DNA from: JANXSF01 sp043745195
GTDB taxonomy: Bacteria > Acidobacteriota > Terriglobia > Bryobacterales > Bryobacteraceae
Reading direction: 5' to 3'
NCBI GenBank assembly: GCA_043745195.1
Contig: JAYTTF010000285.1
Span: forward strand, 32,878-96,877
DNA: 64,000 nucleotides
The first letter of the stretch is position 1. Each line of letters begins with the position of its first letter. The notes beneath the pieces were generated by a model, which did no database searches, was not told the origin of the DNA, and worked only from the letters and a program-made list of their open reading frames with translations. The position numbers and the translations under genes are program-made. Below are positions 25,584 to 34,633 of the stretch, one piece after another.

Positions 25584-26501
25584 TTACTTCATTTGGGGCG
25601 CGGATGGAACCCCATATTCGATTCGGAGCTCATAAAGGTGCGATTCTTTGTCGAGGTTGTTCAGGATGACTTTAAAGCCGCCATCAACCTGTAGGACCTC
25701 CAGTTTCGTCAAATCGGGATTTTTCTTCTTTCCTTTAACAGGTTTGGGCCAAACGGTTAACAATCTAACTTCGGCTTGGGTACTCCCGTTTGGCATAGGG
25801 GCGTTGAAAGTGCTCGACCTGACATTTGCAGAACTTGGTGTTTTTTTGTCCGGGCCAAGCTTCGTAAATAGTGCGTTGTGCTGAAAAAGGAACTCCATTT
25901 GACCGTTCACTTCGGCTATTAATGTTGCCGAGCCTCTTGTCAGCTTACGATCATAACCGGCACGAATCAGGTCTTCTTGTTTGTAACCCTCGGGGGCCGG
26001 AAAAATGATTTCATCGAGCGGAATTAGCAGGTCGATCAATTCTAACTTGGCACCCTTCGAAGCCAATTCCTCGCGGGAGATTTTAGTTTTCGGGATACCG
26101 TTTACGCCACGCAGCTTAGCCTCTTCCAGCAATAAGGCCGGAGTTAGTGTGTTGTTGGCCAAGATGAGCATTAAATCGCTTTTTGTCCACTGATTGAAGT
26201 ACCTCGCCCTGCAATCGGTGCAAGACTCCATTACTTGAAGTACCAACTTCGCAGTTTCCATGGATGTACGCTTGCCCTTGTTCGAGGCGTCCAAGATTTG
26301 AGCTAAGGTATTTTCGTGCAGTTCAAAACCAAGGCCGTTCAGTTTGATAACGTCAATCGTTTGAGCTGGGCCGTTTGCTATTAGTGGATTGGAGATAAAC
26401 CTTTTCACTTGCTCCAATGAAATAGGGCCTGGCGCTTTTTCCTGACCACTGACGAAGATAGCAAAGAAGAGGGATATATGCAGTAGAAATCGAGGTTTCA
26501 T
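25584..26501 (-). CDS. Secreted protein of unknown function in the T6SS operon
   Basis: This 305-residue protein has a signal peptide ('FLLHISLFFAIFVSG'). A helical module follows ('ISLEQVKRFISN', 'VIKLNGLGFELHENTLAQIL'), which resembles the opening of the protein at 34634-35491. The middle contains 'LLIPLDEIIFPAPEGY', and the C-terminal region is beta-rich. There is no lipobox Cys, so it does not look like TssJ. It overlaps the kinase stop by 4 bp (ATGA) and precedes vgrG by 9 bp. A periplasmic role linked to the membrane complex is inferred from context only. Confidence 0.55.
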   Translation of the reverse strand: MKPRFLLHISLFFAIFVSGQEKAPGPISLEQVKRFISNPLIANGPAQTIDVIKLNGLGFELHENTLAQILDASNKGKRTSMETAKLVLQVMESCTDCRARYFNQWTKSDLMLILANNTLTPALLLEEAKLRGVNGIPKTKISREELASKGAKLELIDLLIPLDEIIFPAPEGYKQEDLIRAGYDRKLTRGSATLIAEVNGQMEFLFQHNALFTKLGPDKKTPSSANVRSSTFNAPMPNGSTQAEVRLLTVWPKPVKGKKKNPDLTKLEVLQVDGGFKVILNNLDKESHLYELRIEYGVPSAPQMK

Positions 26502-29500
26502 TTTGTTTTTCTCAATAGTTTATCCAATTCCTGTTGTGCCTTTTTGGCATCCTCCCTTTGTTCCGGGGTCGGCTGAGAGGACTGAGGAGGTTGAGTTTGA
26601 GGTTGAGCCACTTGAGGGGCACCCTCCTTCGAAGGTATTGGTTCTTTGGCCTTGTTCGGAGTCGGGGGTACAGTTGCGGGCCCCCTTGGCTGGGCGACGA
26701 GCACCGGCAAATCAAGATAGATCGCAGAGGAAAACTCCGCAGGTAGTTCTGGAAATTCGCTCAACTTACCCCTTTGGAAGGTTTGAATTTCAAACTTGTC
26801 GCCACTAACAACAGGCAAATCGCCTTTGTCCTTAAATGGTTTGCCATCGCAAAATATGTTCTGCAGATATCCGAAACTCTCAAAGCTTGCCGATTTAGCG
26901 TCACGTTTCGTAACGAGCATTGAAGCATTTGGCTTCTGCTTCCAATTCCGAACTTCAACCTTGCCGTCCGCAATAACTAATTCCAGTTCAAAGGGAAAGG
27001 GCACCTTCGAGGAAATAGTATAAGCGCCAGATCGCAAAGAACGCTCCAAAGTCCCAGCGGCATCGTGCTTGAGAGGTTCTTGGTTTATCTCAATTTCGCT
27101 ATTAAGAGGAAACCGGCGAAACACTAGTAGCGTTGGCGAGTGGTCCCATTTAAGAGGGACTTCCTTATTCTGCTCCCCCGGTTTTATGATGAATGAGCTT
27201 TCCAAAGGAACAAAGCCTTTTCTGCTGGCCTTGATCTTGTAAGTACCTGGGGCCAATCCTGGATCCTGCAATATTGACGATACATCTTGACCCTGCGTAT
27301 CTTCCACACGAAGGGAATCGCCCTGTTCTTTGATCGTTACTGAAACCTGGGCAACTTTAGCCGGTATTGGCGTTGGTGATGGTTCCTTCAACCACAAATA
27401 AATCAAGGGAATTATTGTCACGACACCAGCTAAGCCGCCAATTACCCAATATCGCCAATTCAGGGTTGTTCCCGCTTTCTGTGATGCCGGCTGCAATCGC
27501 GGAGCGGCGGGAATAACGGGCTGCGGCACATGAACCACCGCCCCGGTCGTGCTTTTCTGGCATTTCTCTTCGATCGCGGTAAGTGGTGAGCGAAATTCCG
27601 GATCGTCTTGGTATTTTCCGTAGATGCGCGTCTTCTCAAATATGGTCCCCAACTGCCGCTCGTCAGTTTGAGTTTGTGCTTCCTTTTCCAACTTCTTCAA
27701 TTCGCCAAGATCTCTAGTGCGCAGTTCCGAACGGTCCGCCGGAGACATGCCTTGGACCAATGAACCCCGCAATTGAATGAGCCTGCTGTCCTTGGGATAG
27801 ACGGCAAGCCCCCTATCGAGTTCGGCAACCGCTTCAGGGAGTTTCCCTTCTCCCTGCAATTCTCGGGTCTTGGAAAGGAACTGATCGACCTCGCCGGATT
27901 GTTTCTTCTCTTGAATAAGTTTGCGAAGACTCTTAGCCAGCGGATTCGCCGGTTCAAGCTCGGATGCTTCTTTCACGAAGGGATCTGCCTCTTTCCAATC
28001 CTTTTCGAAAAAAGTGCGGGCATTTTTCAAGAGAAGATCCATCAAACCATTCCGTATGGCCAAATTATGCGGATCTACCTTGAATGCTTCTCGTAGAACG
28101 GTCAGAGCCTCTTCGGTTTTGCCGGCCTGATCTAATTCCTTGCCTTGAACCAGCTTTTGTTGGGCGTCCTGTTGCAGTTCAAGGAAATGTTTGGTGGACT
28201 TTTCCAATGCCAGAAGTTCTGGGTCGGATGGAAACAGCCCTAAAGCTTCTTCTATGAGCGGCAGTGCCCTGGCATGATTGTGCACCGCCATCGCCTGATC
28301 GATTTGTAAAATCCACCCAGCCTTAACTTCTGATTTGTTTTGATCCTCGCGACGGCGGCGCAACCGTTCCAATTCCACATCCAGCCCTGGATATTGAGGA
28401 TGAATATCGCGCATTCTTTCCCATTGCGACAAAGCATCGTTGAACTGGCCGGCGTCCTCAAACGAATGAGCCGTGCCCATAATGGAATCCACTAATTCCT
28501 TGCGGGAACGCGCTTGCTGAAGCGCTTGATCAAAACGCGGTTCCATCGGGTACTTGGCTTTCGCCTCTTCCAGTATGGAAACCCGCCGGTTTAGATCCGG
28601 TTCTTTCCAAACCTCTTTCTCCACATTGGCTACGTACGCGGAAATCTCCTGACGCTGTAATTGCTCGGCGTTTTCACGCAAGGTTTTGAACGTAACATCG
28701 TTCGGACTGCGTGCCAAGACTCCATCGCAAATAGAAAAGGCTCCTTGGAAATTACCGTCGGAAATATGCTTGCGCGCGGTATCGGCTAGAGATTTCAGCT
28801 CATCGTTTTTGGAGCGAACTTCCTGATAAAGCTTCTGGTAAGCGGGAGAGTGATCGGGAGAAGTGATGTGCGGAGCCCGGCGGTCCAACTCCAGGACGCG
28901 TTCCAGTTTCGACAATGCAGATTTAACATCGCCGCGTTCATAAGCTGCCAAGGCGGCTTGATAGGCCTGTTGTTTCTCGGTCCGCAGCCGGTTGAACTCC
29001 TGCTCGCGGCGATTCACTTCAACCAATAGTGCTTCGGCGCGGATATCCTTGGGACGAAGCTCCAGCATTTTTTCCAACGCCTGCCGCGCGTGGGAAAACG
29101 CATTGTTCTCCACATGTTGGTGAGCAAGGCGGAACCACTCTTCCACTTGCGCCGCGCCACGCTTGCCCTCGATCGAGGCCTTCATTGTGTGGGCTTCGGT
29201 ATTTTGCGGATCGAAGTTCAGAACTTCTTGCACCTTTTGGAGAGCAAGGACGTATTCCTTTTCTTCAAAACGACGCTGAGCAGTTTCCAAAAGTTGCTTC
29301 ACGCTTTTGGTGCGGATGGTGAGGGCTATCTCCGTATCCAGACGGTCAATTTCCGGGCTAAGGTAGCTCTCCGATCTCAACTCACGAGTGATTTCCGCCG
29401 CAAAATCAAGGTCTCCATCGGCCAGGGCTTTCTTCGCCCGAATAAGTCTGGGTTCGATTTTTTCCGGATTGAAGAATTCAATTGGCTCGCCCCGCAAAGC

Positions 29501-30304
29501 TTTTTGCAGGCAATCGGCATATTCTCGAACATTGGCGAACCGGTTGAACTGATCTTTAGCAAAAGCCTTATGAATCACCTGGCTTACCGCCGGAGGTACC
29601 AGATTATTAATCTCGGAGGCAGGTGGCGGGGAAAAACTAAGAATAGCCTGCGGCAAGTCCTCCCTTCCGACGGAAGCAAAAGGATGGCGACGTGTCAGCA
29701 TTTCATAGGAAATTACCGCAAGTGAGAACTGGTCCGACCAAGGTTCCAACTTTTTCATCTGCAGTTGCTCCGGAGACATGTACAGCAAAGTCCCCTTTAG
29801 ACCAGTGGAGGAGCGTTGGTTGTTTAGATGGGCTACGCCGAAATCAATGATTTTTACAGAATCGTCTTCAAGCACGAACAGATTCCCGGGCTTAAGGTCG
29901 CGGTGAATCAGGCCTTGATCGTGCGCGGCTTGAAGGCCACGGCAAACCTGACCGATCATCTGCACACAGCGCTCTACGGTTAGCCTGGGGCTGGATTCTC
30001 GGATGAGGTTGTCGAGCGTCACGCCCCTCAAAAGGGGCATGACGAAATACGGTTCTTTTTCTTCCGTCTCTCCGATGTCGAAAATTTCGACGATATTGGG
30101 ATGGGCCATTTGCGCCAGCACATCGCATTCGCGACGGAACAAAGACAAGACCGTTTTGTCCTGTATGTCGCGAATCGTCTTCAAGGCAACTTCCCGTTTC
30201 AATGCCGAATCGAAGGCGACATACACACGCCCCATACCGCCTTCCGCGAGAATCTTGCGAATCTCGTAACGGCCTTGCCTCTTGTTAATTGGGATCGCGG
30301 CCAT
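26498..30304 (-). CDS. Transmembrane Ser/Thr protein kinase with TPR-like repeats (PpkA-like)
   Basis: This 1268-residue kinase carries an N-terminal Hanks-type domain (about 12-270) with glycine loop 'LAEGGMGRVYVAF', 'VALKTI', 'HRDLKPGNL', 'IDFGVAH' and 'MSPEQL'. Residues about 290-900 are helical TPR-like repeats ('ALQKVQEVLNFDPQNTEAH', 'ALSKLERVLEL'). A single membrane segment lies near 947-968. Outside it is a PEGA-like beta domain ('APGTYKIKASRKGFVPLESS') and a Pro/Gln-rich tail. In T6SS loci such kinases phosphorylate FHA proteins to activate assembly, and an FHA protein is encoded at 47792. It follows tssH by 5 bp. Confidence 0.88.
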   Translation of the reverse strand: MAAIPINKRQGRYEIRKILAEGGMGRVYVAFDSALKREVALKTIRDIQDKTVLSLFRRECDVLAQMAHPNIVEIFDIGETEEKEPYFVMPLLRGVTLDNLIRESSPRLTVERCVQMIGQVCRGLQAAHDQGLIHRDLKPGNLFVLEDDSVKIIDFGVAHLNNQRSSTGLKGTLLYMSPEQLQMKKLEPWSDQFSLAVISYEMLTRRHPFASVGREDLPQAILSFSPPPASEINNLVPPAVSQVIHKAFAKDQFNRFANVREYADCLQKALRGEPIEFFNPEKIEPRLIRAKKALADGDLDFAAEITRELRSESYLSPEIDRLDTEIALTIRTKSVKQLLETAQRRFEEKEYVLALQKVQEVLNFDPQNTEAHTMKASIEGKRGAAQVEEWFRLAHQHVENNAFSHARQALEKMLELRPKDIRAEALLVEVNRREQEFNRLRTEKQQAYQAALAAYERGDVKSALSKLERVLELDRRAPHITSPDHSPAYQKLYQEVRSKNDELKSLADTARKHISDGNFQGAFSICDGVLARSPNDVTFKTLRENAEQLQRQEISAYVANVEKEVWKEPDLNRRVSILEEAKAKYPMEPRFDQALQQARSRKELVDSIMGTAHSFEDAGQFNDALSQWERMRDIHPQYPGLDVELERLRRRREDQNKSEVKAGWILQIDQAMAVHNHARALPLIEEALGLFPSDPELLALEKSTKHFLELQQDAQQKLVQGKELDQAGKTEEALTVLREAFKVDPHNLAIRNGLMDLLLKNARTFFEKDWKEADPFVKEASELEPANPLAKSLRKLIQEKKQSGEVDQFLSKTRELQGEGKLPEAVAELDRGLAVYPKDSRLIQLRGSLVQGMSPADRSELRTRDLGELKKLEKEAQTQTDERQLGTIFEKTRIYGKYQDDPEFRSPLTAIEEKCQKSTTGAVVHVPQPVIPAAPRLQPASQKAGTTLNWRYWVIGGLAGVVTIIPLIYLWLKEPSPTPIPAKVAQVSVTIKEQGDSLRVEDTQGQDVSSILQDPGLAPGTYKIKASRKGFVPLESSFIIKPGEQNKEVPLKWDHSPTLLVFRRFPLNSEIEINQEPLKHDAAGTLERSLRSGAYTISSKVPFPFELELVIADGKVEVRNWKQKPNASMLVTKRDAKSASFESFGYLQNIFCDGKPFKDKGDLPVVSGDKFEIQTFQRGKLSEFPELPAEFSSAIYLDLPVLVAQPRGPATVPPTPNKAKEPIPSKEGAPQVAQPQTQPPQSSQPTPEQREDAKKAQQELDKLLRKTK

Positions 30305-30309
30305 AGTCG

Positions 30310-32943
30310 TTAACTCGTTTGATAGGCGAACTGGCTTTGTTCATTCAAGCCAACCTGAATCGCGTTGGTTTTTGTTCCATCCACCATCCGGGATAGCAAT
30401 AACGTGGACAAATCCGGCAACAGCGTGTTCGTCAATACATTATCCACATTGCGGGCGCCGCTTTCCACCTCCAGGCACCTTGCCGCAATGGCCTCTACCA
30501 CCTGCTCATCGCAATCGAGCGTAATGCCGTGAGTTTCCTCCACTCGCCGCACAATCTTAGCTAGTTTCAAACGGATAATTTGCTTCAGCACTTCATCCCG
30601 AACCGGATAGTAAGGAATTAGAACCACGCGTCCCAGAAACGCCGGTTTGAATGTATCGTTCAACTCTTCCTTGATCGCGCCCAGTAGATCCTTGGCACCG
30701 GGCAGATTGGCACCATCTTTGCAAAGAGCCATCATCGTATCAGTTGCCGCGTTGGTGGTAAGGATGATAACAGTATTTTTGAAGTCAATGTCCCGGCCTT
30801 CGCCATCTTCCATCATGCCCCGATCAAACACCTGGTAAAAAAGCTCCATCACATCGGGATGCGCTTTTTCAACCTCGTCCAGCAGCACCACTGAGTAGGG
30901 GCGGCGGCGGACGGCCTCGGTCAGCACGCCCCCTTCACCATATCCAACGTAGCCGGGAGGCGAGCCCTTCAACAAGGAAACCGTGTGCCCTTCCTGAAAT
31001 TCTGACATGTTGATGGTAATCAGGTTCTTCTCTCCGCCGTAGAGCAAATCAGAGAGAGCTAAGGCCGTTTCAGTTTTCCCCACGCCACTTGGCCCCACCA
31101 GCATGAAAACGCCAATCGGTTTGCGCGGGTCATCCAAGCGCGCCCTGGAAGTGGAAATGCGTTGAGCAATAGCTTTCAGCGCGTGGTTCTGGCCAATCAC
31201 GCGCGAAGCCAGCCGGTCCTCCAGATTGAGGATCATCGACATGTCATCCTTCAACATCTTGCCAACAGGGATGCCCGTCCAGGCCGAAATCACTTCACTA
31301 ATTCCTTGCTCATCAACGCAAACACGCATCAGCGGGCTCTCACCGTCCAAAGTGGCCAGTTCGATGGCAATGGCTTCGTGTGTCTCTCTAATTTTTTCAC
31401 GCCCTTGTTCGGGCAGTTCCGGATTTTCGAGTTGGGTTCGAAGGTCGCGCAACTGGGCCACCAAATTCCGAGTCTTATCCCATCGTGAATTGAGTTCAGA
31501 CAATTCGGTTTTCTGCGATTCTTTCCGCTTTAATATCTCGGCGATTCGTTCGGAATGATCGGCACCCACGGCCGCCTCGCGTTGTAGTACGCGCTCTTGC
31601 ACCGCAAGGTCGTCCAAGTTCCGCGTAACAGCTTCTATTGCCGGCGGGGTAGTGTTCTGCGCCAGGGCGACACGGGCGCAAGCGGTATCCAAAACGCTCA
31701 CCGCTTTATCCGGCAATTGACGTCCTGCCAAATAGCGGCTGGAAAGACGAATGGCCGAGATGACCGCTTCGTCTAGAATGCGAACCATATGGTGCTTTTC
31801 CAGGTGAGTTACAATTCCGCGCAACATCACGGAACATTGCTCTTCGCCCGGTTCTTCCACCTTCACCACTTGGAAACGGCGGGCAAGCGCCGCGTCTTTC
31901 TCAAAATACTTTTTATATTCCGACCAAGTGGTGGCGGCAATTGTGCGGAGTTCGCCTCGCGCCAGCGCGGGTTTCAAGATGTTTGCGGCGTCATTTTGTC
32001 CGGCCTGGCCCCCGGCCCCGATCATAGTGTGCGCTTCATCAATGAACAAGATAATAGGCTGGGCGGACGATTTGACTTCTTCAATCAGCCCTTTCAGCCG
32101 ATCCTCAAATTCTCCCTTGATTCCCGCCCCGGCCTGGAGTAGCGCCAGGTCCAACGAACGCACCGATACTTTTCGCAAGGGCTCGGGCACATCACCCGCA
32201 GCCACTCTCATCGCAAATCCTTCCACCACCGCCGTTTTTCCTACACCCGCTTCGCCGGTCAAAATCGGGTTGTTTTGCCGTCTCCGCATAAGGATGTCCA
32301 CAATTTGGCGGATTTCTCCGTCGCGTCCCAACACCGGGTCGATTTTTCCCGCCTTGGCGCGTTCAGTTAGATTAATGGTGTACTTGTCCAGATTCGGCGT
32401 TTTACCGGTGCCTAGAGCTACAGGCTGCGGACTCTGCGAATCGCCACTGGCGGGGGCCGCCTGATTGGTCTCCGGTGAACCGCCCGTGATGAGCCGGAAT
32501 TCCTTGCGTAGGCTATCCAGCGGAATCTCAAACAATTTTGCCGCACTTTCCCTTACGGCACGGGCAATTTCCGGATTACCCAATAAGGCAATCAATAGAA
32601 ATCCAGTGCGGACATTCTCGCCGCCATAATCAATGGAACCCACGGTCCAAGCATCACGCACCAAGTTAAATACCCTGATGCCAAGAACGGGCGTGCGCTG
32701 ATTTCCTCGTTTGAATTTGTCAACGATGTTGGAAAGATCGACGGCCAGTCTGTCTCGATTGACGTTAAAATGGGCCAAAATACGAATGAAATCGCTATCG
32801 TCCTGGTCCAGTAGCTTCAGGAGAACGTGTTCCACTTCCACTTCGGCATGGCCGTTTGAGGCGCACAACCGCGCCGCATCTTCCAGGGCTTCGCGCGAGA
32901 CGCTGTTCAAACGCGCAATCAACGATTTCAGGTCGACATTCAT
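30310..32943 (-). CDS. clpV: T6SS sheath-disassembly ATPase ClpV (TssH)
   Basis: This protein of about 877 residues is a Clp/Hsp100 AAA+ ATPase of the ClpV branch. It recycles contracted TssBC sheaths. It has an N-terminal Clp-N domain (about 1-150) and two AAA modules with Walker A motifs 'GEAGVGKTAVVEG' near residue 224 and 'GPSGVGKTETAL' near residue 614. The middle region (about 400-520) is shorter than in ClpB. ATG 32943 is preceded by GGAG at good spacing; a TTG just upstream is the alternative. It is the first gene of the large minus-strand T6SS operon. Confidence 0.93.
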   Translation of the reverse strand: MNVDLKSLIARLNSVSREALEDAARLCASNGHAEVEVEHVLLKLLDQDDSDFIRILAHFNVNRDRLAVDLSNIVDKFKRGNQRTPVLGIRVFNLVRDAWTVGSIDYGGENVRTGFLLIALLGNPEIARAVRESAAKLFEIPLDSLRKEFRLITGGSPETNQAAPASGDSQSPQPVALGTGKTPNLDKYTINLTERAKAGKIDPVLGRDGEIRQIVDILMRRRQNNPILTGEAGVGKTAVVEGFAMRVAAGDVPEPLRKVSVRSLDLALLQAGAGIKGEFEDRLKGLIEEVKSSAQPIILFIDEAHTMIGAGGQAGQNDAANILKPALARGELRTIAATTWSEYKKYFEKDAALARRFQVVKVEEPGEEQCSVMLRGIVTHLEKHHMVRILDEAVISAIRLSSRYLAGRQLPDKAVSVLDTACARVALAQNTTPPAIEAVTRNLDDLAVQERVLQREAAVGADHSERIAEILKRKESQKTELSELNSRWDKTRNLVAQLRDLRTQLENPELPEQGREKIRETHEAIAIELATLDGESPLMRVCVDEQGISEVISAWTGIPVGKMLKDDMSMILNLEDRLASRVIGQNHALKAIAQRISTSRARLDDPRKPIGVFMLVGPSGVGKTETALALSDLLYGGEKNLITINMSEFQEGHTVSLLKGSPPGYVGYGEGGVLTEAVRRRPYSVVLLDEVEKAHPDVMELFYQVFDRGMMEDGEGRDIDFKNTVIILTTNAATDTMMALCKDGANLPGAKDLLGAIKEELNDTFKPAFLGRVVLIPYYPVRDEVLKQIIRLKLAKIVRRVEETHGITLDCDEQVVEAIAARCLEVESGARNVDNVLTNTLLPDLSTLLLSRMVDGTKTNAIQVGLNEQSQFAYQTS

Positions 32944-33042
32944 CAAGAACTCCGAGGGTCAAAAGTTCAAGGACATTGTGCTTAAGGCTTGATACTATCA
33001 GAAGTCTAAGAGGATACGCTTCAACAAAAGCGTTGCGCTGGG
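32944..33042. promoter_or_regulatory. Divergent promoter region between clpV and the RES effector
   Basis: This 99-bp gap must hold start signals for both directions. It includes the decamer TCAGAAGTCT at 32998-33007, which also occurs upstream of moaDE and of the PHP gene. No clear -35/-10 pair was identified. Confidence 0.3.
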
Positions 33043-34377
33043 ATGCCCGGACCAACTTGCAACTGGGAAAATAACTACGACGTTGACGACGGCACAAGCT
33101 GCCGGATGCCAACCTCTGCCCCTGGCCCAGAGGGCCGAGTTCGCTCTCCATCTGCATACGAGCGTGCGAAGTCCTTGTATGAAGCCTACAGCCTTGCTGT
33201 GGGCCTTGCCCCGTCCGCCGTTGCGGAAAAGACCGGCTACGCTTTAGGCGAAATCTTGAAAGGGTTGTTGCCGGGTTTTGTGGAGATGCTGGTAGTGGTG
33301 GGAGCGACTACTGCCATCGGCGGCGCCTTGGGCGGAGTAATAGGATTCTTCTTTGGTGGCGTTGGCGCTGCACCTGGTGTCGTAATTGGCGGGGAGATTG
33401 GCCTGAATGTTGGGATGGCTGCCATCACATGGCTTGGGCTTGGTTTCCTGGTGGTTGCTATTGCCCAGGGCTTCGGGGAGTTGTGGTCCACGTTGTCACG
33501 CGGAGTGGAGCGGGCTTGGGCCGCACCGGAATATTCACCCCGGCAGTACCCCCATGAAATTGGGCGCGCGGCTAAGGAAATGGCCGATGCGGTTGGCATC
33601 TTGATGTTGATAATCCTGCAAGGTTTGGTGGCCTGGATATTGAAGCGCGCGGCGGTGAAATCGACCGCCAGTGCCATTTCGACGGCTAATCGTGCTGGCG
33701 CCTTGGGGGGACGAGCGGCTGCGGACGAGGCGCTGGTGGAAGCTTTGGCGGAACTGAGGAAATCCAGGCTCGGTGGCGAGTTCGCCAATTGGGTGGAGCG
33801 GAATTGGAAGACTTTGCGGGATGATCCTCGTTTGAAGGTTAAGGTTAAGGATAAAGTTGGCCCAAACTCGGTCCAAGCCCCAACAAAACAGATCGAACGA
33901 CCCACGGGGAATTCGAGGCAAGAAGTTTCAACCCTACCCAAACCGATCAAGTTTTCAGGAGATGTTTGGAGATTTACTCCCAAGGGTAAAGAAGGTTCTG
34001 CCTTTACGATGCACCCCGGCAATGTGGCGGCAAACCACCGGTATTCTGGCCCTGGACTCGGCGCAATCTATACCGGAACTTCTGAAAAAGCTATGCTCGG
34101 TGAGGCTGCATATTATGGAATTGAGCCAAAATCAATGAGCGTAGTGAACACTAAGTTATCTATCGAGAATGTTCTCGACCTTACTGATCCTGCAGTGCGG
34201 CGCTCGCTAGGGGTGACCGAAAGTCAGTTAACATCGGGGAGTGATGCTGGAGCCTACTCGGTTACCCAGGAGTTGGGTCGTAAGTACGGGAATAGCTACA
34301 ATGCATTTCTTGTACCTTCAGCCAGGGAACCAGGGACGACAAATTTAGTAATATTTAATCCGGGAGCAATAAAATGA
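33043..34377 (+). CDS. T6SS-type effector: membrane N-terminus (DUF6861-like) plus RES toxin domain
   Basis: This 444-residue protein has two parts. Residues about 40-220 carry glycine-rich membrane helices ('LVVVGATTAIGGALGGVIG', 'WLGLGFLVVAIAQGFGEL'), like the DUF6861/pre-toxin regions of T6SS effectors that cross the target inner membrane. Residues about 305-444 resemble a RES domain: 'DVWRFTPKG', 'HRYSGPGLGAIYTGTSEKAM' with 'LGEAAYYG', and the final 'FLVPSAREPGTTNLVIFNPG'. RES toxins degrade NAD+. It lies inside the T6SS locus next to clpV and overlaps its putative immunity gene by 4 bp. Delivery by T6SS and NAD+ as target are inferred. Confidence 0.68.
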   Translation: MPGPTCNWENNYDVDDGTSCRMPTSAPGPEGRVRSPSAYERAKSLYEAYSLAVGLAPSAVAEKTGYALGEILKGLLPGFVEMLVVVGATTAIGGALGGVIGFFFGGVGAAPGVVIGGEIGLNVGMAAITWLGLGFLVVAIAQGFGELWSTLSRGVERAWAAPEYSPRQYPHEIGRAAKEMADAVGILMLIILQGLVAWILKRAAVKSTASAISTANRAGALGGRAAADEALVEALAELRKSRLGGEFANWVERNWKTLRDDPRLKVKVKDKVGPNSVQAPTKQIERPTGNSRQEVSTLPKPIKFSGDVWRFTPKGKEGSAFTMHPGNVAANHRYSGPGLGAIYTGTSEKAMLGEAAYYGIEPKSMSVVNTKLSIENVLDLTDPAVRRSLGVTESQLTSGSDAGAYSVTQELGRKYGNSYNAFLVPSAREPGTTNLVIFNPGAIK

Positions 34378-34613
34378 CGACCTATCTAAGCTTTGAAGAT
34401 CTGCCAGATTTCCTCCGTGAATACATCAAGAATTTAGTTGGGGGTGATGCAACTCACTTTGTTAAGCGCCCAACACAGGCACTCAATGGAAGGACAATTC
34501 TGGAATTGGCAAATGCTGAGGGGGTGAAACCGGTTGCCGAATACCTTTCAAATGTTGGAACCAAATTCGGTCTTTCTGAAGGCGTCAAGGTGCCTGCTAA
34601 GTTTGAATATTAG
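34374..34613 (+). CDS. Putative immunity protein for the RES effector
   Basis: This small 79-residue protein is translationally coupled to the RES effector (ATGA overlap), the usual place of an immunity gene. It has no signal peptide, which fits a cytoplasmic target. The stretch 'ALNGRTILELANAEGVKPVAEYL' is faintly like the DUF2384/MbcA C-terminal motif of antitoxins that pair with RES toxins; the DNA-binding half of such antitoxins is missing. That similarity was judged by eye and is weak. Confidence 0.6.
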   Translation: MTTYLSFEDLPDFLREYIKNLVGGDATHFVKRPTQALNGRTILELANAEGVKPVAEYLSNVGTKFGLSEGVKVPAKFEY

Positions 34614-34633
34614 GAGTCAGACTTATCGAGCTT

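Noticed and set aside
25584..26501. Candidate TssJ
   Set aside because: It has a signal peptide but no lipobox Cys and is longer than TssJ; beta-sandwich features are not evident.
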